Shown here piece by piece: positions 12,765-23,500 of a stretch of 64,000 bases of DNA. The position numbers and the translations under genes are program-made. The DNA lies in the NCBI RefSeq assembly GCF_016808095.1, contig NC_068970.1, forward strand, positions 36,056,630 through 36,120,629. Direction: 5' to 3'. The notes under the pieces were generated by a model. That model searched no databases and was not told where the DNA came from. It was given only the letters and a program-made list of their open reading frames with translations. This DNA comes from Vigna angularis (Eukaryota > Streptophyta > Magnoliopsida > Fabales > Fabaceae). Numbering within the stretch: position 1 is the first letter of the stretch; every line of letters begins with the position of its first letter.

Positions 12765-13041
12765 CTGGGATGCTACAGCTTCCGCTAGTATTCTAGGAAT
12801 CTCTTTTGGCTCAAGAAAGACGTTCACTCGATAGAGAGCTGACCCTGATAGTACATTTGCAAAGAAAATGTTCCAGATCGTAAACCATAATACTTTAGTG
12901 CATGCACTCTTTTGTATTTGACTCCATGAAATGTATCCTTGCATGGATGAAAGCATAATCATAATAGGTGGAACAAATGACAGAAACAGCTGAAGAATCA
13001 AACTTGGAAGGTATCCTGTTATAACTTGGCTCACAACTGAC
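12765..13041 (-). pseudogene. Captured exon of a CSC1-like (DUF221, hyperosmolality-gated channel) gene
   Basis: The minus strand encodes about 92 residues bounded by a splice acceptor (TTTTCAG at 13042) and donor (GTGAGA at 12764). They include [51 protein letters not shown] and [15 protein letters not shown], then a segment ending in [12 protein letters not shown]. These are signature blocks of the transmembrane core of the CSC1/OSCA family of mechanically or osmotically gated cation channels. A real gene of the family encodes about 700-800 residues. Only this exon is recognisable here and it sits inside a CACTA element, so it is a captured fragment, not a functional channel. The open frame and both splice sites are intact, so the exon could still be spliced into a transcript. 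Confidence 0.8.
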
Positions 13042-14648
13042 CTGAAAACAAATATCGGGAAACTTAAGTTGAAAAACATTGAAATTATCAATGCTAAAAG
13101 AAAACAATACTCTTTTACACAAACACAGAGTCACCTGTTCAAGAAAAGAAAATAAAATCAAACATTTCTAGAAAACTCTGCACATATATTGGGTATTAAG
13201 GATTTATAAACAGTTATAATGAAAGAAAAGGATAAATGAGCAAATTATTAAGGAAAGCATCTACGCAAGGTAGGACGAATAATTTGGTGAGAAGTTTAAT
13301 TTACTTTATGAGAACAAGAATAACAAGATTTTAAGTCATCAACCAATTTCACAAAGGTGACAATCATTTTAATGAAAAACTCAAGCTGTTAAATGCATGC
13401 TTAACATTCTCAAATTTATCAAACCAAACAAAGAAAGCATGTAATTCTTCCCTTTTCTCCCTTTTTCTTCCTTTCAACTCTAACCAGTCAAATTCCTCCA
13501 ATCTTATATCACTTTGCTTAAAACAAACATGTAATGCGTATTATGTCATTAAATCGTATATCTTCTGTTTTTTTAATCCCTTGTAGTCCCTACAAAGATG
13601 ACTGAATAAAAATGAAAACTTTTGAATAGGAGAAAATTAGTATAAAAAGAACCTTTTCACAAAACCAGAATTGAGGAAACCATAAGCAGTACACCCTTCA
13701 TTTTCCATATAAACCAAATAAAACCCATTTCAATGAGAAATTCAGCGAATCAACACAAGCTCTTAACTTTCACACAGAAACAGAACAATGTGAACCTCCT
13801 CACTCAAACACTCACTCACTCAAGCAACACCAATAAGTCAAAAACATGTGACTAAGAGAACAACACCAAAACCGCAAGATCCTCAACCAGAGTCAGAGTC
13901 ACGTCCACAACCAACAATAGAACAAAAAAAACAATCACTACAACAAGCCAACAATAACAAGAGGAAGACCATGGAATAAGGGCTTTCACCTGAGACTGAC
14001 AGAACAAGACCGAGATACAGTGGCATAGCTACTGTTGTATGGTAAAAAAACAATTATACACCAAAGAGAAGTAAGAAGGGTGTTAGAACGATTTACCTCA
14101 GGTTGTAGCACGACTGGAAGCTTCATCGTCGACCCGTCCACGCAACCACCGCTACAGCTCCGTCTACCAACGGTTTCGCGACTACGATTCTGAAGGCTAA
14201 TTAGTGCGAGAGAGATACGAACCAGTGTGCGAGGAAGAGACGAAGGAATGAAAACGCAAAAATGAATAAAGGGATTTTAGGGTTTCGATTTTAGATCAAT
14301 GAAATTTTTAGAGGGAGATGGGTTTCGGGATTTTTAGACGAAATATTTCAGAGGGAGATGGGTTTCGATATTTAGATGAATGAAATTTTATAATTTAAAA
14401 AAATAATTAGTTTAAAAGTTTTATTTGAAGGGATTATAAAATTGTTTTATTTGAAGGGGTTATAAACCTCCCTTGAAAACCATTAAAACTCCCACTATCA
14501 TTGACACTTTCATAATTTAAATTAAACATTATAAAATATGTTAATTTGAGGGGGTTTTTCATGACCTCCTCTAAATAACCTCCTCTAAATAATCTTTTTT
14601 TTGTAGTGTACCAACATATAACTCTTAAAAAAATCTCCTTACATGCAG

Positions 14649-14838
14649 GCTCTTGTTCAATGTGAGACTATGCTTACTGAAAACAAACACTAGTTAGGTT
14701 GTAGAGTTGTATGTCCTAATAAGGATTTGGACATTGTGAACAGGTTGTGGCCTTAGACAGAAGAAGGGAAATGGAGCTATTGCAAGTTCAAGGGCAGCAA
14801 AACTGTATGGCCTCGACATTCTAGCTGAAGGAATCCAG
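14649..14838 (+). pseudogene. Captured arogenate/prephenate dehydratase (ADT) fragment
   Basis: Two exon-like pieces are visible. The first follows a TGCAG acceptor at 14648 and reads ALVQCETMLT, matching the ADT segment usually written PQALAQCE. The second (14744-14838), between an ACAG acceptor and a GTAGG donor, reads CGLRQKKGNGAIASSRAA followed by KLYGLDILAEGIQ, a diagnostic block of the dehydratase domain of the phenylalanine-synthesis enzyme. The connecting codons are lost and the ACT regulatory domain and plastid transit peptide are absent. It begins about 40 bases right of the nested CACTA end and is probably cargo of the outer CACTA element; no other ADT exon was found nearby. Confidence 0.75.
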
Positions 14839-14839
14839 G

Positions 14840-16127
14840 TAGGACTTCAGTTACATGTTTTGGAAGACTCAACTACTACAACAGTTACACTTACTCTTTG
14901 GCTTTCTATCTTGTCGCAACATGTCTTCATATTAACAATGAGATCATTGGAGTAGGGAGCTTATGCATATTCATTCATGATTAGCATCTTCCAAGATATC
15001 TCGTTTTCTTCAAATAGATACGATGATGCTTATTTACTATTTCTCAAGTTTACGCCAATTTTTATAAAATGGCACCATTACCCATCCATATAAGGCTCTT
15101 CGTATCCTGATCAATAAAGTTTCTTAAATAGCATTAACGATAATGCATTTGGCCTCAACATAGTATTTAGGGGAGCATAGTATTATAGAAGATATCAAAC
15201 ATAATCCTAGTGTTGTATAGCATTTCAATCATAGTCTTGTATTTCTACCATCGTCAATCTCAATATTTGCCACTCTGCTTTTAAACTCTTAATATTTGAA
15301 TTTGTAGTGATACTAATATTTCTTTGAACCCTCAAGTTTCGTCTGTTCCATCTGTTGAGGTGTTGGTTAAGGCTCTACTTATGATGTCACCACTCTAAAA
15401 CATGCTCCAGATTCATTTGTCAAAATATTACTTTGCTCACATCATCCACGTCTAGTTGGTAGTGCAAAAAGAGATGTGGTGTGGAAGGTAGTTTTTCTTC
15501 ATACCTGTGTGTTGTTCTATATAATTTGCACTTAATTAGTTTATTTTTTTGGCAATTGGTCTATCTCTCTTTCAAATTATTGTTAATCCATTATTACTTG
15601 AATTTTGATAACCAAATAAAAGGGAAAAGTGCATGGATATGTATTATTGTTATAATTATAGAAAAAAGAAGCTGAACCTATATATTATATTAGGATCATT
15701 TTTATTTATTCTCATAACATATCTTTGTCATTAGAGAATATGAAATCTCCTTTATTTATTTATTTTATTCTTGTTCTGTTATTATAAATAAACCTGTGTT
15801 TCCTAAACTGCACACTCTTTTAACTTAATAACATGATATCTAGACCCTCTTTTAAAACTGTGTCGACTAGATGTTGGGAACATTTTTATCTAAATTGTAT
15901 AATAAAGAAATCTGTATTATATATGTATTATTAGAAACAGTTTTATTTATTCCTATATCTTATCTTTTTGTTAGTATTGGATATAAAATCTCCTTTATAC
16001 ATTGTATTGATTCCATTGTCTTCATAGTTTGTTATGTTTCAACCATCACCGATAATAATTGTTAAATTTATTTGTATGATTCTTTTTATTAAATATATTA
16101 CTGACTAACTATTATGTTATATTATAG
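14840..16127. other. AT-rich interior of outer CACTA, no recognised gene
   Basis: Intron-like, T-rich sequence between the ADT fragment and the terminal mini-exon. Short plus-strand ORFs at 15481 and 15871 are rich in Ile, Phe and Tyr and carry no recognisable domain. Confidence 0.4.
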
Positions 16128-16181
16128 GTATCTGATCAAGCGAGCATGCCAAACAATGAAAATAACGAAGATCAAAATTAG
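16128..16181 (+). other. Candidate terminal mini-exon of outer CACTA transcript
   Basis: Following an ATTATAG acceptor, 17 codons reading VSDQASMPNNENNEDQN and a TAG stop, then an AT-rich 3' region. Position (just inside the subterminal repeats), strand (same as the ADT fragment) and composition parallel the terminal mini-exon of the nested element. Assignment is inference. Confidence 0.35.
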
Positions 16182-16763
16182 ATATTGTTTCTTTTTTAGT
16201 AATGTAATGAACATCTCAGTCATATTTTTAGTATTTTAATTTAGTATTGAACATCTTTCTATTTAATGTTTGAACAATTAGTTGTATATGAACATATTAA
16301 TATATTGAACAATATAGTTTATTTTATATATAATATTCAGTTTTAGTTTATATTATTTCATTATCTATTTGGTTAATAAAATAATTTTATGAAAATATCA
16401 TTTTATTACAATAAAAAACAAAAACAAAATTGTACACATTTCCGACGGTTTTTTAAAAACCCTCGTTGATACCGGCGGTTATCCCAAAACCCCCCCTAAT
16501 ACCGGCAGTTTTCTCAAACCCCCCCAAAAATCAGCGGTTCTCTAAAACCCCCGCTAATACCAGCGGTTTTTCAAAACTCCCGCTAATACCGGCAGTTTTC
16601 CAGAACCTCCGCTAATACCGACGATTTTAAAAACCGCCGGTAATTACTTAATGACGCAGCTTTTCCCAACGATTTTTCTAACCGCGGGTAATGCACTTTC
16701 CAGAAGTTAAAACCGTCGAAAATGAGAAAAATAACCTTAGAAAAATTGAAAATTTTTGTAGTG

Positions 16764-18316
16764 ATATATATATATATATATAACCTTCATATCAAATCTA
16801 TTCAAATTTAATTATATTGTTGTTAATCCAAAGAATCTTATCTTTAATTTTTTTTCTCTCTCTATCAGAAATCTACTACTAATTCAACCCTTCGTTCATA
16901 TCCAACTTATCCTGGTTCATACCCAACGTATCTTTTGCTCTTTTCCATTCTTCCATAGAAAAAAAAATAACAAGAGGTGATATGATTATTCTATTGAAGT
17001 TGTACAAAAGTTAAAAACCATAGTTTTACCATTACATTTGATTTGATAGTTGCGACATTATATTGTTAATTTTTGCTCATAGGTAGTGCAGATTATGATA
17101 TATATTAATTTTTAAAATTACGATTGATTTTCAAACAAGGGAAAGAGGTTAACCACGGTCCACAGTTCGTGCCAGAAAAAAAGAAATAAAAATATATAAA
17201 GGCGAAGAGTAGCAAATAATTCTACCAAATAATTCTGAAATCATAGCATGAAGAAATTTCCAGGAACATGTCTCCAAACAGAATGAAACAACTTAGTCAG
17301 GATAAATTATTACATGGTCTGTTAAATAACATTACTAATTTTTTCATAAATTAAAAAGTATATTGCAGAAGGTTGTCGACGGGCATGTATTATTGTGGAA
17401 ACATGAGGAAGTGGTAGACTTAAAATGTGAAAGTCCTTTTGCAGAAGTTAATTATGGTGACGCAGGAAGGGTGAAAGTACACTTTTTTAAGTAACTGGTG
17501 GTGCCATAGCTACTGTTTAAGCAACCTCAAACCAAACATGGATGCCCCATTATAATTGAGGCAAGAGAATTAGCTGGATCCAAAGATTGCCACCTTTTTT
17601 CTAAAAATTTGTCAGTACTTAGATCAACAGAGATATGCAGATAAATAAATTATTGCATTGCTTTTTATAATCTCATTTTTAGTTTAATTTTCCAAATAAT
17701 TCACTTCCACATAAAAATTATCAGTCAAAAGGATTAACTCCACGTTTCAACACGGTTCTAAAATGAAGTCAAGTTATTAACCTTTTTCTCTGTCTTTTTA
17801 ACTATTTGTTTTTTAGGTTAATAATAATGTAATAAAAAGTAATTGGGGTCTATTTTAACGTAATTTATATTATTAGAGATTAAACCGATCTATTGAAGTT
17901 GTTAAACCGAGAATTGTCATTCGATCCACAAGACTCCACAATTGTTCTAGAATCAAACCACTCTCTAAACCAATAAAATTGATCAAACAAAATCGCATAA
18001 ACTAGCAAACATATATTATAAACTATGCATAAAAATCTATATTTAAGAACTATATAATAAACTTAAAACAACTAATAAACTACATATAAAATATATAATA
18101 ACAAACTGTATGAATATTTTTAACATGTTGGTTTAAAGAAATAAAAATAATACAATATTATATAGTTGGTCTTAATGACTTCTATTCCTTTTATTTCTAT
18201 CTAAAGGATTAGTTTAACTTAATAACTGATTTAAGTTAATATATATACCTATTTAAAACTGTAAGTATATGATTATATGATGAAATGAATATCATGTTGT
18301 TTCTAATATTATTTAA
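16764..18316. other. Intergenic, AT-rich
   Basis: Starts with a short (TA)n run, then AT-rich DNA with no coding region I can support and no clear element ends. Confidence 0.5.
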
Positions 18317-18325
18317 TATATAATA

Positions 18326-18706
18326 GAGGGTTATTCCCCTACACCTCTCCATCTTTTTTCTTGTATTTTTATATTTCAAAAATATTTCAAAAGATTTTGA
18401 AATTCATTAAAGATTTTAAAAAAAATTCAACAAATTTTGAAATCTGTTAAAAAAATTTTCAACGAATTTCGAAATCTATCGAAAGATTTTTCAAAAATTT
18501 CAACAAATTTCAAAATTTGTTAAAAACTTGAAAAAATTTTCAACGAATTTCAAAATTTATTGAAAGATTTTTTTCAATGAATTTCGAAATTCGTTGAAAA
18601 AAGAAGTTGAAGTCTAGGATTTTTTGAAATACAAAGGATGATTTTAGAATATTTTAAAAATATGGGGTGTAGGAAGAAATGTGGGATGATGTAGGAAGAA
18701 ACACTC
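18326..18706. mobile_element. Small Mutator-like element with palindromic internal repeats
   Basis: The ends GAGGGTTATTCCCCTACACC and (complement of the right end) GAGTGTTTCTTCCTACATCA are related inverted repeats. A perfect 9-bp target duplication TATATAATA flanks it (18317-18325 and 18707-18715), the length typical of Mutator-like elements. The interior (18370-18600) is a diverged array of a palindromic motif around TTCAACGAATTTCGAAAT. It is non-coding and non-autonomous. Confidence 0.85.
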
Positions 18707-18725
18707 TATATAATATTATTTTTTT

Positions 18726-19751
18726 TAGCATTGCTCCCTCCACCACCACAGTATGCTTCTTACACCTCTCCAAATTCTTTTAATTCAATTTATATCCTTA
18801 GGTTAAATTTTTTTTACTTTTACCATTTAGGATTTAATTTATTTGAAACCTTACTTCTCCTTAATTACTCTTTGTGCAGCTACACCCCCAATCTCACGGA
18901 TCTCTCTTCCCCCATTTCTGTTTCACTTCCCCTCCATTGTTCTTCCTTTCCTTTCTTTTTCCTTCATTTGTTTCTTCCCCATTTTATTTTTGGGTTTCAA
19001 AGCTTCCATAGTCGTTGATTCTTTGTGGAGGAGCGTTGAGGAACGTGGATCCAATTCCTTTGCTGTTTGTTTTCGTCTGCAGGTTGGTTTTCTTCACTGG
19101 TTTTACCTTCAATGGATGTGGGAGATCTTAATAATAATCGACTGTGGATTGTTTGCATGTCGTTTTCTTCTCTATCTTCACTTTGAACTCTAACTTTTCA
19201 CGGTGATAGATACATGGTGTGTCGTTTTCTAATAAAAGAATGTCATATGGTTTTTAGAAAGGTTGTTATTATCATAGTTTCGTTTGGTTTGACGGGTTAT
19301 TTGGATTATCAGAGGAAGGAGAAGCTTGGGAAAGAATTGCAGCGTTACAACAGCTTGTTTCTCCCTTCGGCAAGGTGACTGAGATGCAATGTTTTTAAAA
19401 TTGGAATTTTGTAAATTTTTATGTGGCCAAGGTCTATTGAAAATGGGATTGACTGAATTAAGATTTTGAGTGTTGATCGAAACTGCATGTGCAGACAGAT
19501 ACAACATCGATGCTTCACGAGGCTATGGGATATATAAGGTCTCTTCAGGACCAAGTTCAAGTTTTATGCTCTCCTTATTTGTAAATCTTGTCTTCGTCAT
19601 ACCACCAACACCAGCATAGGAAGTCGAATATCCACATCCGTTGTACCTTCAATAGATGTCAATCCGTATGCTCACATCTGTTTTACTGAAAGGTAAAATA
19701 GGAATGAGAAAGTGTTGAAAGCAATCCGTGATGGTATAGGAAGCAACACTC
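18726..19751 (+). mobile_element. Pack-MULE of the same family, carrying a bHLH fragment
   Basis: The ends (TTGCTCCCTCCACCACCAC on the left; complement of the right end GAGTGTTGCTTCCTATACC) belong to the same family as the neighbouring element at 18326. Nine-base flanks TATTTTTTT (18717-18725) and TACTTTTTT (19752-19760) differ at one position, a plausible slightly diverged target duplication. The interior is GC-richer than its surroundings and holds a pyrimidine-rich leader-like stretch (18880-19000) and bHLH gene pieces, but no transposase. Confidence 0.7.
19309..19581 (+). pseudogene. Captured bHLH transcription factor fragment, frameshifted
   Basis: Exon-like piece 1 (to 19374) ends at an AAG|GTGACT donor and reads ERIAALQQLVSPFGK; its upstream part, QRKEKLG, is in another frame, because one G appears to be missing from the run at 19328-19330. 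Piece 2 (19495-19581), after a GTGCAG acceptor, reads TDTTSMLHEAMGYIRSLQDQ and then VQVLCSPYL before a stop. Together these are helix 1, loop and helix 2 of the bHLH subgroup that includes Arabidopsis bHLH110, bHLH114 and bHLH123. In the real genes the domain binds DNA as a dimer. The frameshift and missing remainder make this non-functional cargo of the Mutator-like element. Confidence 0.8.
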
Positions 19752-19760
19752 TACTTTTTT

Positions 19761-20490
19761 AATACTATGGAATAACTGGCCCATTTTTCAAACTAATGGT
19801 TTTAACCGCCAACTTCTTGTCTGAGTTCCACAAATAAAGGAATAAAATTAATTAGTCCTATTCACAGAAAAAAAAAGGAGAAAGAAAATAATTAGTCTCA
19901 TCACCCCTGAATAAAAAGCCCATCCATTCTATTGGCAGTTGCTAAGAGGGGATTGCTTTATGCACTCGCGTAAGTTTCTTCTGCACTTGGAGATTGTAAA
20001 AGACGAAACTATCCATAGTTTCTTCCCTGACACCACCACTCCACTAGCACCGTTGCCATCATTGTTGCCGACAAGAAATGTCCACGTACTATGTCATCAT
20101 TTCTGTAGTGAAATATACGACATTCACGTTTTCGTTTTTGTGAGTTCTGCAATATCCTAGAATATTATGAACTGCGTAATGGAGAAGTTAGTTTTCAGTT
20201 TTATATCATATAATTCAGAAAGTTAAGGTCCAATTCAGAATATAATTTTATTTGTTTGTTACATAATCTGAAAGTTTAAATTGTATTTTATATCATAAAA
20301 TTTGGAAGTTAATGTTATATTCTAAATTTTATAATTTGAAATTAATATTAAGTTCTAAATTATGTTAATGAGGGGAAATTGGTATTTTCGTATTTCTTTT
20401 ATGCATAACTAAAGCCTGCCGGTACAGAAAGAAACCCCTTGCTTGGAATTGGATTAACCATTTCAAGCCCATAAACCCAACTCGAGTCGC
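19761..20490. other. Intergenic between two Mutator-like elements
   Basis: Moderately AT-rich. An ORF at 19939-20160 has no recognisable domain. No element ends seen. Confidence 0.45.
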
Positions 20491-20491
20491 A

Positions 20492-21738
20492 TAAGAATCT
20501 TGCTTCCTCCATTACTACCAAATACTCTCTGTACCACACCATACCTAATTTATCCTTTTAGTAAAATAGATATCAACATTTGTTTCACCTTCAATGAATG
20601 TCAATATCTGTTTCACCTTTAGTGGATGTTGATATCCATGAACAGATGTTGACATCCGTAAAAGGTTACATCTTTCAATTTTTTTTGTTATTTTAGTTTA
20701 TTATTTTTATTTTAGATTTTATTTTAATAATTTTTTTATTTGTATATATAACAAAACAAAAAAAAATTAAATACTCTATAAATTAATTTAAACTACAATA
20801 AATTAATAAACTTTAAAAAACACATTGAACTGATATGGCCACATTCAGATGTAACATATCCGTTTAAGTAATTAAATAAAAAATATTTAAATAATCAATT
20901 AAATAATAATACGTAATTAAAATAAAACAAAAATCAATTTAATTAAATTAATAATAATTAATTCATTACATAAAATAAAATAAATTTACATATAATTACG
21001 TAATATATTATAAAAAACAAAAGATTAAATACTCTATAAATTAATTTATAATATAATATTTTAATAAACTAAAATTCTAAAAAAAAAACTTAACTCATGT
21101 AACCACATCCGTTAACGAATGTGGTATATCCGTTTAACTAATTAGATAAAAGATATTTAAATAATAAATTAAATAATAATACATAAAAAAAATTAATTAA
21201 ATTAAATTAATAATAATTAATTAATTAAATTAAATTAAATTAATTTAAAATATAATATTTTAATAAACTAAAAACTAAAAACAAAACTTAGCAGATGTGG
21301 TCACATCCCTATCTGTTTAACTAATTAAATAAAAAATATTTAAATAATCAATTAAATAATAATACATAAAACAAAAATCGATTTAATTCAATTAATAATA
21401 ATTATTTCATTAAATAAAATAAAATTAATTTATATATAATTAAATAAAAAAAATTTAAAAAATAAATAATATTTATATATTAATTTAAAATACAATAAAT
21501 TAATAAACTAAAAACTAAAAAAAAACAAAAAAAAACATAAATCTTGAACGGATGTGGCCACATCCGTTAACGAATGTGGCATATCCGTTGAAATTTTTTT
21601 TCTTCAACGAATGTCGACATCCGTTGAAGAAAAGAAGTGGGGGTGTAGGATTTTTTAAAATATAAAAGATAGTTTTGGAATTTTTAAAAAATGTGATGGT
21701 GCAGGGAGCAATGTGGAGTGGTGTAGGGAGTAACCCTC
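20492..21738. mobile_element. Third element of the same Mutator-like family, with tandem palindromic array
   Basis: The right end reads as the complement of GAGGGTTACTCCCTACACCA, almost identical to the element at 18326. The left end near 20492 (GAATCTTGCTTCCTCC) matches more weakly, and I found no target duplication, so the left boundary is tentative. The interior holds four AT-rich units of about 190-260 bp starting near 20840, 21100, 21292 and 21549, each carrying a GGATGTGGCCACATCC-like palindrome, and ends at 21602-21629 with a near-perfect palindrome around ATGTCGACAT. Non-coding. Confidence 0.6.
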
Positions 21739-21974
21739 TAACCTTAACTGGTCTCGACCTTAATCCCCGGACTTCATTTTTACTGAATTTGAATTTGCAA
21801 CAAAATATTTTTCTCTTAAAATTTTTTTTTTTAGGAATTTAGTGCATTGATTGGAGAAATGTTGAAAGCGTGAAATATATGCTTCAGTAATCATAAAGAC
21901 TCGTGACTGCACTCCCATTTCATTTATTCTCCTTCCTTTGTTGAGTGTGGTCTTTTAGAGAGATTTTTGTTAAG

Positions 21975-22105
21975 GTTGTTCGTGTTTGAGGCAGTTGAAG
22001 GTGGTGATTCGAGGTAGTTGGAAGTGGTGGTTTGAGACAGCTGGAGGTGGTGGTTCGAGAAATTAGAGGTGATGGTTCGAGACAACTAGAGTTGGTGGTG
22101 GTGTT
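21975..22105. repeat. Minisatellite, about 22-bp unit, five diverged copies
   Basis: Successive units resemble GGTTCGAGACAGTTGGAGGT. Minus-strand ORFs through it are Thr/Ser/Pro-rich because of the repeat and are not credible genes. Confidence 0.7.
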
Positions 22106-22109
22106 GGTG

Positions 22110-22859
22110 GTTGGCATTGGCATTGGCGGAGTGTTTTTTTATGATTCTTGCTTCAAAAAAAGTGCATGAATTTATAATAAAATTTGATTTTCCTTTATCA
22201 AATTTCGATATGCGATAGAGGACACGTCGGATGTCGACATCTGAGAAAGAATTTGGAGTAAAAAACATGAATCAAATATGAAAATCTTAAAATCAAATAA
22301 AATAATTTTAAATGTTTAATTAGATAATTTTAAATGTTAAAATAAAATAAGATTAAAGATATAGATAAAATAAAATAAATTTATTTTTAACTTAATTAAT
22401 CCTGATAAGTAGATAGATAATATATTCTATCTTAATATTTTTATTCCAATTGATTATAATAAATTCCTAAATAATGCATTATATCTTATTATTATTATCT
22501 AACAATAATATCTAATAATATCTCAAGATATATTTTAATTTATAACTATATAACAACAATATCTAATAATATTCTTTTAAAATATTCAAAATCTTCTAAT
22601 TAAATTATCATCCTTGCTAACTTTTGTAACAATTATAATAATTATATCATAAAATAATATAAAAAATACAATTATATATATATATATATATATACATATT
22701 ATATATATATATATAAAAGAAACTCACAACTAACATTTATTTTAAAAAAATGTATTTTATTGTTATTATTTAACAATAATATTTAAACACTACAACAATC
22801 CTGAATACAATTATTTATTTATATATTATCACGGCATATAAATATGAATTTATATTATA

Positions 22860-22898
<39 letters not shown>

Positions 22899-23500
22899 TT
22901 ATTATTATAACCAACCCGAACCATATTAAAACAATAATTCTACATTCTTAAATAAAATAATTATTTTAATATATCATGAAATCACAAAAGAAAGGTGCCA
23001 CGCAAAATGTTATTTACACAATTATGTATATAACTATTACTAAAAGAGATGTATTAAAATATAAATACAAGATGCAAAGATGAAAAAGTTTGAAACAATT
23101 AAGGAATACTCAAATAAATTGTGTATTTGCTAACAAGGTAAGATAATAAATTGTGTATTTGCTAACAAGGTAAGATGCAAAGATGAAAGAGTTTGAAACA
23201 ATTAAGAAATACTCAAATAAATTGTGTATTTGCTAACAAAGTAAAATGGTAGGGAATTTCCATATACCAAAGTCCTACCACAAAGATAAAAAACATTTAT
23301 TGCTTCGTTAGAAAATACAAAAAGATTGGTCTACAATTATTTTGATAGAGATAATACATACCTTACAAGCACAATAACAACGAAAATTGATAAGAGGATT
23401 AATAATAGAAGACCATACCAAGGTGAATGTGTTTTACTTCATATAGAAGAGAATGCTTTCATAGTTGAGAACAAACAAAAGGAATAAATACAACAACACA
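22110..23500. other. AT-rich intergenic with microsatellites and a tandem duplication
   Basis: Contains (TA)n runs at about 22674-22697 and 22861-22892 and a 103-bp tandem duplication (units starting GATGCAAAGATGAAA at 23071 and 23174), inside which a phrase near ATTGTGTATTTGCTAACAAG is duplicated again. No gene seen. Confidence 0.6.

Larger units (their letters stand above)
10829..14608 (-). mobile_element. Nested Pack-CACTA transposon with captured channel-gene exon
   Basis: The ends are near-perfect inverted repeats: CACTACAAAAAAAAGATTAT at 10829 and its complement ending TTTTTTTTGTAGTG at 14608, continuing inward as AGAGGGGG/CCTCCTCT-type subterminal repeats (10850-11060 and 14530-14590). 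TAC precedes the left end (10826-10828) and follows the right end (14609-14611), the 3-bp duplication expected of CACTA elements. No transposase coding is visible. A captured CSC1/DUF221 exon lies on the minus strand, with a candidate first exon near 14100-14150 and a candidate last exon at 11423-11497. The structure is that of a non-autonomous gene-carrying (Pack-type) element. Confidence 0.9.
8035..16763 (+). mobile_element. CACTA-type element, outer copy, split by a nested CACTA
   Basis: The left terminus TACTACAAAAATG (first base changed from C) is followed by subterminal segments such as GGCGGTTTTC at 8102. The right terminus ends ATTTTTGTAGTG at 16763 after a dense array of GGCGGTTTT/CCGGTAA-like subterminal repeats (16440-16730). 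Both ends abut (TA)n tracts, with ATA as a possible 3-bp duplication. An arogenate dehydratase fragment and a short terminal exon lie inside. The pairing of these two ends is inferred; the low-complexity flanks make the duplication weak evidence. Without the nested 3.8-kb element the copy would be about 4.95 kb. Confidence 0.55.

Noticed and set aside
21920..22268. Thr/Ser-rich minus-strand ORFs
   Set aside because: They read through a 22-bp minisatellite and have no domain.
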